A stretch of 64,000 nucleotides of DNA from JBKBIP01 sp046297495 (lineage in GTDB: Bacteria > Planctomycetota > Planctomycetia > Gemmatales > Gemmataceae), in the NCBI GenBank assembly GCA_046297495.1, contig JBKBIP010000008.1, forward strand, positions 124,001-188,000. Direction: 5' to 3'. The translations under genes were made by a program, and so were the position numbers. The notes below the pieces were generated by a model, which made no database searches, was not told where the DNA came from, and saw nothing but the letters and a program-made list of their open reading frames with translations. Positions 52,720-59,469 of the stretch are shown piece after piece; the first letter of the stretch is position 1; each line of letters opens with the position of its first letter.

Positions 52720-52754
52720 GATCAAGATTCAGGATCGATGCAGCAACCCGGGCC
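52708..52754 (-). promoter_or_regulatory. Candidate antiterminator helix
   Basis: GGCCCGGGTTG (minus strand, 52754-52744) is complementary to CAACCCCCGGGCC (52720-52708) with a two-base bulge. The second segment is also the 5' arm of the terminator, so the two helices exclude each other. The first segment begins right after the leader stop codon. Confidence 0.6.
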
Positions 52755-52856
52755 TCAGACAGTCCACCAGGCAATCCCGGCACTGGCCAGAATCCACCCC
52801 CGCGCCGCAGCGGCGGCCGCCAGGAGATTCAACGCCCGCAAGGAAAGTCGGTTCAT
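52755..52856 (-). CDS. Candidate Trp-rich leader peptide
   Basis: A 33-codon frame with three Trp residues: Trp21, and Trp30-Trp31 as tandem codons three positions before the stop (AGIAWWTV). The stop is followed at once by the antiterminator segment. A ribosome stalled at the tandem Trp would leave that segment free, and one at the stop would cover it. The N-terminal half is Leu/Ala-rich. No clear ribosome-binding site is seen upstream, which is the weak point. Confidence 0.5.
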   Translation of the reverse strand: MNRLSLRALNLLAAAAAARGWILASAGIAWWTV

Positions 52857-53289
52857 GATGGTTATGAGTCCCGGATGGTTCGGTCAGCAACGATATGTCG
52901 CCCACCATACTCATTCTTTAACATAGAAATGGGCGGATGGCAAGATAAGAGTCGGCGCCCAAAGCAGTGGGTTGATAGTACGCCGGCGCGAAAGAAGCTC
53001 ATGACCCTGTGGCGACACGTTTTCCGCGCCGCTCGCCATTTCCCCGTGTGGCAATATCCAAACCACTTCTCAACTTGCCGAGGTTAGACGGTAAGTTGAA
53101 AACGTGCCGCTCCAAAAGTGTGCGGTGCTTCGGTGCCGACGTAATACCGCCTCCGCTTCTCCTTCGCTCGCGAAACATCTTTCCAAACTGCTTCCACGAT
53201 CTATCCCTTCATGTATTTTCCGCCCCTCACCCCCTACAATATCAGAGAAAGCCCGCTTTCCCATCCGCCCGCCCCAAAGGAGGCGCGTC
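52857..53289. other. Intergenic stretch
   Basis: About 430 bases between the divergent leader and the small membrane protein. I see no gene. A hairpin lies at about 53070-53098 (CAACTTGCC/GGTAAGTTG, one mismatch). Promoters for both directions should be here. Confidence 0.4.
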
Positions 53290-53586
53290 ATGCACGAACA
53301 ACCCGATCCGCACGCCGCGGCGCGCGGCACGTTTTTGTCCATCTTCCTCGCCGTGATCGGGGGAGTGGTCTGTCTGATGATTTTTCTGCTGCTGATCAGT
53401 CCGTTTCTCGTCCAGGCCCTGGGCGGAGTGGTGGTGCTGGCCGTCGTGGCCATGATCGGCTGCTTGCACTATTGGCTGTGGGGACGGAGCATGGATCAGG
53501 AAGTGGCCGGCGAGCGCGAGGAGCGGCAAGCGCGTTCCGACGCGGATTGGCCCTATGATCGGCCCACCGATTTTCGCCGCTTTTGA
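53290..53586 (+). CDS. Small membrane protein of unknown function
   Basis: A 98-residue protein with two adjacent hydrophobic segments (about residues 14-38 and 42-62: FLSIFLAVIGGVVCLMIFL and LGGVVVLAVVAMIGCLHYW), and a charged cytoplasmic tail ending PTDFRRF. AAAGGAGG five bases before the ATG strongly supports it. The frame is open much further upstream, but the ribosome-binding site decides the start. Function unknown. Confidence 0.82.
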   Translation: MHEQPDPHAAARGTFLSIFLAVIGGVVCLMIFLLLISPFLVQALGGVVVLAVVAMIGCLHYWLWGRSMDQEVAGEREERQARSDADWPYDRPTDFRRF

Positions 53587-53668
53587 CGCTCCCCTTGTTG
53601 GCGCAGATGCGGTATGATCGGCGTAAAGTTCCGTCATTTTCCCGCACCCTGAGCCAACGAGGGAGATT

Positions 53669-55075
53669 ATGACATTTTCAAGACATTTTTGCTGTCTCGT
53701 GCCGTTCCTGCTGGCGGCGCTGGCGCTGATGGGGCCGGGGCCAACCGACTTGGCCGCCAGCCAAGCGAAGAGGCCCAACTTCATCCTCATTCTGGTCGAT
53801 GACATGGGCTGGACCGATCTCGGTTGCCAGGGGAGCGACGTGTACCAGACGCCGAACCTGGACCAGCTGGCCCAGGAAGGGATGCGCTTCACCAATGGCT
53901 ACGCGGCCTGCACCGTCTGTTCGCCGACGCGGGCTGCCGTGATGACGGGGAAGTACCCGGCCCGGCTGCACATCACCGATTGGATTCATGGCCACCAACG
54001 CCCCAATGCCAAGCTGTTGCCCCCCGACTGGACGCATTACTTGCCCAGCCAGGAAACCACCATCGCCGAGGTGCTCAAGGCCGCCGGTTACGCCACCTGC
54101 CACATCGGCAAGTGGCACCTGGGGGATGAGCCGGAACACTGGCCGGACAAGCAGGGGTTCGACCACAACATCGGCGGTTATGGCCGCGGCGCGCCGCCCA
54201 GCTATTTCAGCCCCTACAAGATTCCGACGCTGAAAGACGGCCCACCGGGCGAATACCTGACCGACCGCGAGGCCAACGAGGCGGTGAAGTTCATCGAAGC
54301 CAACAAGGACAAGCCGTTCTTCCTGTATCTGCCGCATTATGCCGTGCATACGCCCTTGCAGGGAAAAAAAGATGTCATCGTTCGCTACCAGCAGCGCATC
54401 CAGGCAGGGATGAAGCACACCAACGCCATCTATGCCGCCATGGTGGAAGGGGTCGATGACGCCTTCGGCACCATCCACGCCAAGCTGAAGGAGCTGAGGA
54501 TCGCCGACAACACCGTGATTATCTTCACGTCGGACAACGGCGGTCTCACCGTGCGCGGTTCGACCAACAACACACCGCTGCGGGAAGGCAAAGGTTCCAC
54601 CTACGAAGGGGGCGTGCGTGTGCCGCTGCTCGTCAAGTGGCCGGGCGTCACCAAGCCGGGCAGCGTCTGCCATGAGCCGGTCATGTCCATCGATTATCTG
54701 CCGACCATCCTGGACATCGTCGGCGTGCGCTACGCCGCTGCCCGCCCCGATGGCGCCAGCATCGTGCCGCTGCTCAAGAACCCACGGGCCAAGCTCGACC
54801 GCGACGCCATCTATTGGCACTATCCGCACTATCACCCCGGCGGCGCCACTCCCTACAGCGCCATCCGCGCCGGCGACTGGAAGCTGATTGAGTTTTTCGA
54901 GGACAACCACGTCGAACTATACCATTTGAAGGACGACCTTAGCGAGAAACACGACTTGGCCGACAAGATGCCCAACAAGACGAACGAGCTGCGCGCCCGC
55001 CTGCACGCCTGGCGCAAAGCCGTCGGCGCCCAGCTGCCCAAGCCGAACCCGGCGTATCCAGGGGCGGAGAAATAG
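53669..55075 (+). CDS. Secreted sulfatase (arylsulfatase family)
   Basis: A 468-residue exported hydrolase of sulfate esters, probably from polysaccharides. A signal peptide covers residues about 8-30. ILVDDMGWTD gives the metal Asp residues 44 and 45. CSPTRAAVMTGKYPAR is the formylglycine signature with Cys84 to be modified. GKWHLG, HYAVHTPLQG and TSDNGG are further active-site blocks. It needs a formylglycine-generating enzyme, which is not in the window. Single sulfatases of this type are abundant in planctomycetes. Confidence 0.95.
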   Translation: MTFSRHFCCLVPFLLAALALMGPGPTDLAASQAKRPNFILILVDDMGWTDLGCQGSDVYQTPNLDQLAQEGMRFTNGYAACTVCSPTRAAVMTGKYPARLHITDWIHGHQRPNAKLLPPDWTHYLPSQETTIAEVLKAAGYATCHIGKWHLGDEPEHWPDKQGFDHNIGGYGRGAPPSYFSPYKIPTLKDGPPGEYLTDREANEAVKFIEANKDKPFFLYLPHYAVHTPLQGKKDVIVRYQQRIQAGMKHTNAIYAAMVEGVDDAFGTIHAKLKELRIADNTVIIFTSDNGGLTVRGSTNNTPLREGKGSTYEGGVRVPLLVKWPGVTKPGSVCHEPVMSIDYLPTILDIVGVRYAAARPDGASIVPLLKNPRAKLDRDAIYWHYPHYHPGGATPYSAIRAGDWKLIEFFEDNHVELYHLKDDLSEKHDLADKMPNKTNELRARLHAWRKAVGAQLPKPNPAYPGAEK

Positions 55076-55098
55076 GCGCCGAATCGCGCGGATGGCGG

Positions 55099-55142
55099 GA
55101 TTCATCGTTTCGCGCTCGGCAGCAGGGGCGGATTGATGAATC
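55099..55142. repeat. GATTCATCG palindrome, copy 8
   Basis: GATTCATCGTTTCGCGCTC (55099-55117) and TTGATGAATC (to 55142) form the arms, between the sulfatase and DUF790 genes. Confidence 0.65.
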
Positions 55143-55176
55143 CCATTCCACCAAAACATCGACATCACACCACTCC

Positions 55177-56424
55177 ATGCTCACCGGCAAACTACTCCGT
55201 GTGCGCTATGCTCGGAACCACATCGTTCCGCATTATCTGGACGCCGACGATCCCCAGTGGTTGGCGGTGGCGGAGCGGTTGTTAGAACTCTTTCGCGGCC
55301 AGGAAGGGCGGACGCGCGGCGAGCTGCAAGACGACCTGCGCGACCTCATCGGCAACGATCCCCATCAACTGGTGCATCAGGGCTTGGCCAAGCTGCTCGA
55401 AGACCGCTGCGCTTTCGAGGTTGTCGCCGGTCATCCCCCCGAACAGCTGCGCGAGCTGGTGTTCGCCGCTGCCGCAAGGCGATCCCACGTCATACTGGAA
55501 TCATCACTTGGTCCTTCCTTCAATCGAACCGCCGTCTTGCGGGAGGTGGCCGAGCAGCTGGGGATCACGCCCGAAGCAGTCGAGAGCGGCTTGTTCGCCG
55601 ATTTGAAGAGTGAACAGCGCTTGGTGAAGTTCCAGGACACCACGGCGGAACGGTTGCTGCAGCGCTACAACGTCGCCCTGGCCCAAGCAGTGTTGCTGCG
55701 CTCGACGAAAGTGGCGGTTCGCATTCGCTCCGAGCCGCCGCAACGCTATCGGCAACTGTTTCGCATGATCAAATTCCATCGCCTCATCTGCGAGGTGGAA
55801 CGGATGGGGCCGGACAGCTTCGTCTTGCGCCTCGATGGGCCGTTGAGCCTGTTCACTTCGACCAACAAGTACGGCTTACAATTGGCTCTGTTTCTTCCCT
55901 GGGTGCTGTGGTGCCGGGATTTCGAGCTGACCGCCGAGTTGCGCTGGGGGCCACAACGCAAGCCGAAGTCGTTCAAGCTCAAATCGAGCGACGGCTTGGT
56001 GTCGCATCAAGTCGATGTCGGCGGCTATGTCCCGCCCGAATTGGCCATGTTCGTGTCCCTGTTTCGCAAGAAGGTCGAAGGGTGGGACATTGTTGAGGAA
56101 ACGGATGTGCTGCCGTTGGGGACGAGTTTTTGGGTGCCGGATTATCGGTTGCTCCATCAGGCATCGGGGCGGACGGTGTATCTAGAAGTGCTGGGTTTCT
56201 GGCGGCGCGGTGGGGTCGAACGGCACCTGCAACGGCTGCGCGAGCACGCGCCGGCGCCGTTCGTGCTGGCCGTCTCCGAGCAGCTGCACATCGAGGACGC
56301 CGACTTGACAGGACTGCCCGTCGTCATTCACCGCTTCCGCCAGATGCCGTTGCCGGCGGAAGTGGCAGCCTTGGCGGCGGGCGTCTTGGGACTAGCCGAC
56401 GGTGCTAGGGAGAAAACCTCATGA
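55177..56424 (+). CDS. DUF790 family nuclease-like protein (Bax1-like)
   Basis: A 415-residue protein of the DUF790 family. In archaea the homologue Bax1 is a structure-specific nuclease working with the XPB helicase. Blocks are RVRYARNHIVPHYLD at the start, RYNVALAQAVLLRSTKVAV, and RQLFRMIKFHRLI. FWVPDYRLLH with VYLEVLGFWRRGGVERHL is the presumed PD-(D/E)XK active site. XPB genes often sit beside it, but none is in this window. Its stop overlaps the next gene by four bases (ATGA). Confidence 0.87.
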   Translation: MLTGKLLRVRYARNHIVPHYLDADDPQWLAVAERLLELFRGQEGRTRGELQDDLRDLIGNDPHQLVHQGLAKLLEDRCAFEVVAGHPPEQLRELVFAAAARRSHVILESSLGPSFNRTAVLREVAEQLGITPEAVESGLFADLKSEQRLVKFQDTTAERLLQRYNVALAQAVLLRSTKVAVRIRSEPPQRYRQLFRMIKFHRLICEVERMGPDSFVLRLDGPLSLFTSTNKYGLQLALFLPWVLWCRDFELTAELRWGPQRKPKSFKLKSSDGLVSHQVDVGGYVPPELAMFVSLFRKKVEGWDIVEETDVLPLGTSFWVPDYRLLHQASGRTVYLEVLGFWRRGGVERHLQRLREHAPAPFVLAVSEQLHIEDADLTGLPVVIHRFRQMPLPAEVAALAAGVLGLADGAREKTS

Positions 56425-57290
56425 CCGTGCGTCCTGTTTTGGATATTGGTTTGTGCGCCCAAGTGGCATGTATCTGGGAGGCAACCGCCCGCAAGCCGGG
56501 GAACGTGCATCGCTATCAGGATTTTGCCGATACCACCTATCTCGATTTCGTGCTCAGCGCCGCCGCCGTGGCCCCGGTGCTGGCGACGGCCCCGGAACGC
56601 CGCGTCGGGGACACCATCTTGGCCTGCGTGCAAGCCACGCGCCAGGTCGTGTCCCGCAACACCAACTTGGGCATCATTCTCTTGCTGGCCCCCTTGGCGG
56701 CGGTGCCTCCGAGAGAGGAATTGCGCTCTGGCGTCGAGCGCGTGCTGTCCCAGCTCGACGTGGCCGATAGCCGGGCGGTGTTCGCGGCCATTCGCCTGGC
56801 CCAACCGGGGGGCTTGGGACAGGTGGGAGATCAAGACGTGGCCAGCGAACCGACCCTCCCCTTGCGCGTCATCATGGCCTTGGCCGCCGACCGCGACCGC
56901 GTCGCCCGCCAATATATCAAGGGTTTTCATGACGTTTTCACGAAAGCCCTGCCCGCCCTGCGCCGCGGCCTAGAGCTGGGTTCCCTGGAAGAAGCGATCA
57001 TCTATTGTCATTTGCGCCTGCTGGCCCAATTTCCCGATAGTCTGATCACCCGCAAGCGCGGCCTGGAGGAAGCCGAAGCAACCCGTCGCCGCGCCCAGGC
57101 GGTTCTGAACTTGGGCTGGCCCAAAACGGAGTACTCGCGGTCGCTGCTCGCCGACTTCGACGCCTGGCTCCGCGCCGACGGCAACGGCCGCAACCCCGGC
57201 ACCAGCGCCGACCTCGTCACCGCCACCTTGTTCGTCGCCCTGCGCGAAGGTATCTTGAAGGCAGGAGATTGGCGTTCCGAAGCCGTTTAG
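56421..57290 (+). CDS. CitG/MdcB-like triphosphoribosyl-dephospho-CoA synthase family protein
   Basis: A 289-residue all-helical enzyme. ACIWEATARKPGNVHRYQDF is the family's N-terminal KPGNVH motif, NTNLGIILLLAPL the substrate loop, and RNPGTSADLVTATLFVAL the C-terminal GTSAD motif. CitG makes the citrate lyase prosthetic precursor, but no citrate lyase genes are near. In planctomycetes and methylotrophs a CitG-like gene has been associated with methanopterin-linked C1 genes, and the next gene is a pterin synthase. That link is inference. Confidence 0.85.
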   Translation: MTVRPVLDIGLCAQVACIWEATARKPGNVHRYQDFADTTYLDFVLSAAAVAPVLATAPERRVGDTILACVQATRQVVSRNTNLGIILLLAPLAAVPPREELRSGVERVLSQLDVADSRAVFAAIRLAQPGGLGQVGDQDVASEPTLPLRVIMALAADRDRVARQYIKGFHDVFTKALPALRRGLELGSLEEAIIYCHLRLLAQFPDSLITRKRGLEEAEATRRRAQAVLNLGWPKTEYSRSLLADFDAWLRADGNGRNPGTSADLVTATLFVALREGILKAGDWRSEAV

Positions 57291-57333
57291 CGAGTAACCT
57301 CCTAAGGTAATGTTTTCAAGGATAATTCCATAC

Positions 57334-57822
57334 ATGTCCGAACGCTTCCAAGTACGTGTCACCAAGGACCATCTGGTCTTTTGCTCTGGCCACTTCATCA
57401 GTTACGAAGGGGACAAGTGCGAGCGGCTGCACGGACACAACTATCGCACCGCCGTCGAGGTCGAGGGGGAATTGGACGAAAATTACTACGTCTTCGATTT
57501 CATCGCCCTGAAACGGCTTACCAAAGTCATCACCGATGAATTGGACCATCGCATGATGCTGCCGACCCGGAATCCTTTGATCGTGGTCGAGCCAGGGCCG
57601 CGCGGCGTGCATGTCCGCTATCGGGATCGGGAATGGCTGTTCCCGCGTGAGGATTGCGTGCTGTTGCCCATCGAGAACACCACCGCCGAGCTGCTGGCTC
57701 GCCACATCGGCCAGCGGCTGCTCGCCGATCTCGCCCAGCAAGCCCACTACCGCCCCGAAGTGCTGCGCGTCGAAGTGGAGGAAAACATCGGCCAATCGGC
57801 CACCTATGAATGGCGGAAATAG
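57334..57822 (+). CDS. 6-pyruvoyl-tetrahydropterin synthase/QueD family protein
   Basis: A 162-residue T-fold enzyme of pterin or deazapurine synthesis. The zinc ligands are His20 (CSGHFISY) and His33/His35 (RLHGHNY), with Cys29 as the catalytic Cys just before. The second-half motif is TTAELLARHIGQRLL. VFDFIALKRL and ELDHRMML supply the acidic and His residues. QueC/QueE/QueF partners are absent, so a pterin (possibly methanopterin or folate) role is as likely as queuosine. The ATG at 57334 is chosen; an ATG at 57310 has a poorly spaced ribosome-binding site. Confidence 0.88.
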   Translation: MSERFQVRVTKDHLVFCSGHFISYEGDKCERLHGHNYRTAVEVEGELDENYYVFDFIALKRLTKVITDELDHRMMLPTRNPLIVVEPGPRGVHVRYRDREWLFPREDCVLLPIENTTAELLARHIGQRLLADLAQQAHYRPEVLRVEVEENIGQSATYEWRK

Positions 57823-57830
57823 GATCATGT

Positions 57831-57900
57831 TACTCCGGCAAGAAAGATTCCGCCGAACACACGGCCACGCTTGCTCGCACTGCGTGCTCCTGTGATTTTC
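57831..57900. repeat. TACTCCGGCA repeat, copy 2
   Basis: TACTCCGGCAAGAAAGATT, GCCGAACACAC, GCACTGCGT and CTGTGATTTTCT match 47723-47816 in the same order, with the middle shorter. It directly follows the pterin synthase gene. Confidence 0.5.
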
Positions 57901-57951
57901 TAACATCTGCTGGAGCGGCCGCGCCGCCGGCAAACCCAGGAGTCTCCGTCC

Positions 57952-59355
57952 ATGTCCAAGATCGTGAACTGCCCGAACCCGCGTTGTGGCAAGCCAATGT
58001 CTATTCCGACGCACCGGCCCCTGACCGTCGTGCAATGTCCCAGCTGCCAGCACCGGATCACGTTGACATCCGCTGCCAAATCGTCCCACCGGCCTGCGCC
58101 GCCGCGCCCCGCTCCATCCCCCGCCAGGCCGCTTCGTAATCTATTCATCCTGGGTGGCGTCTTGGCCAGTTTGTTCTTGTTCGGCACGCTGTCCATCGGC
58201 GTGGCCGCTTATCTCTACTGGTTTCGCGCGTCCCCCGTCAGCGTGGCCGAAGTGAAAGCGGAACCGCGCCGCGCGCCGCCCACGCTCGCCAGCACGCCGC
58301 CAGCCACGGGGACACGCCCTGGCATTCTCGATATATTCCGCCCCCAACCGGAACCTTCGCCGCAACCGGAGCCTTCGCCACGCTCCGATTCCCAACCGGA
58401 CCTGCCGCCGGTCGCGGTTTCCCCTTATCAAGCCATTGACGCTCACGCCCTCAAAGCGCCGGCTCAGGTGGAACAAGCCATGGACACCTTGGCGGCCTAT
58501 CTGAGCCAGCCCGCCCGCGATGATCGACAGAAAGCCCGCGCCCTCTACCGCTGGCTCACCGACCGGATCGCCTATGACGCCGAGGGGTTTCTCACTGGCC
58601 AAATCGGCGACAACAGCGCCGCGGCCGTGCTGCGCTCCCGCAAGGGAGTCTGTGCCGGTTACTCCAATCTGTTCCATGAGCTGGCTCGAAAGTGCGATCT
58701 GGAAACGGCCATCGTGAACGGTATCGCCAAGGGAATTGGCTTCGGTCAAAGGGGGAACCCGGACCGCTTCCGCCACGCCTGGAACGCCGTCAAAATCGAT
58801 GGTCAGTGGCAATTGATTGATGCTACCTGGGGCGCGGGCCAGATCAAGGACAACGCTTTCGACAAGGAATTCAAGGACTTTTACTTCCTAGTTGAGCCGG
58901 CGGCTTTGGTCTTCACCCATCTACCCAGCGATCCGAAGTGGCAATTGCTTGACGATCCGGTGTCCGAGGAAGAGTTTCGCCGCTGGGAGGAGCTGAAAAG
59001 CGGTTTCTTCGAGAAATTCACCCTGCCGGCGCAAGCGGTTTTAGCCCAGGTGCGCTCCGGCCAGCTGGGCGAGGTGGTCAAGGTCTATCCGGTCCGCGAC
59101 GCCAATCCCCTCGTTCGGCACGCACCGTTGGACAAGCAGCTCAAGGCGGGAACGTCCTACACGTTCCGCGTCGAGTGCCCGCAATTCGCTCGGATGCTGT
59201 TCATCAACGAGGGCCGCAAAATCCCCCTGGAGCGCAAAGGCCATGTCTTTGAGGGCACGATCACCGTGCAGCCTGGCCGTTTCCGGGTCAGCGGCGAGAT
59301 TCCGGAGAAACAAGAGAATGTGTTTTGGAGTGTTTTGGAATATGAGGTGAAGTGA
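57952..59355 (+). CDS. Membrane-anchored transglutaminase-like protein with N-terminal zinc ribbon
   Basis: A 467-residue protein. A zinc ribbon (Cys7, Cys12, Cys29, Cys32) lies at the N-terminus, followed by one membrane segment (about 63-90) and a Pro-rich linker to about 155. A transglutaminase/kyphoscoliosis-peptidase domain follows with the intact triad Cys234 (KGVCAGYSN), His275 (FRHAWNAV) and Asp290 (IDATWGAG). A C-terminal Ig-like domain (about 360-467) ends the protein. The cytoplasmic zinc ribbon and external enzyme domain suggest coupling across the membrane. It could cleave or crosslink peptides; substrate unknown. Confidence 0.87.
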   Translation: MSKIVNCPNPRCGKPMSIPTHRPLTVVQCPSCQHRITLTSAAKSSHRPAPPRPAPSPARPLRNLFILGGVLASLFLFGTLSIGVAAYLYWFRASPVSVAEVKAEPRRAPPTLASTPPATGTRPGILDIFRPQPEPSPQPEPSPRSDSQPDLPPVAVSPYQAIDAHALKAPAQVEQAMDTLAAYLSQPARDDRQKARALYRWLTDRIAYDAEGFLTGQIGDNSAAAVLRSRKGVCAGYSNLFHELARKCDLETAIVNGIAKGIGFGQRGNPDRFRHAWNAVKIDGQWQLIDATWGAGQIKDNAFDKEFKDFYFLVEPAALVFTHLPSDPKWQLLDDPVSEEEFRRWEELKSGFFEKFTLPAQAVLAQVRSGQLGEVVKVYPVRDANPLVRHAPLDKQLKAGTSYTFRVECPQFARMLFINEGRKIPLERKGHVFEGTITVQPGRFRVSGEIPEKQENVFWSVLEYEVK

Positions 59356-59371
59356 GAGTCTGTTTGGATAT

Positions 59372-59457
59372 TTTTTTCAGCGAGCGGCGGGATAGCGTTG
59401 AAAAAAGCACTTGCCGGCGCGGCCTGCTCACCCACAACGAGCACGCCGCGCCGGCAA
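59372..59457. terminator. Twin hairpins between convergent genes
   Basis: Hairpin one: TTTTTTCAGCG (59372-59382) pairs with CGTTGAAAAAA (59396-59406). Hairpin two: TTGCCGGCGCGGC (59411-59423) pairs perfectly with GCCGCGCCGGCAA (59445-59457), extended inwards by TGCTC/GAGCA. They fill the gap between the transglutaminase gene and the secDF stop, and probably act as a bidirectional terminator. Confidence 0.7.
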
Positions 59458-59469
59458 CGGCCGACAACT

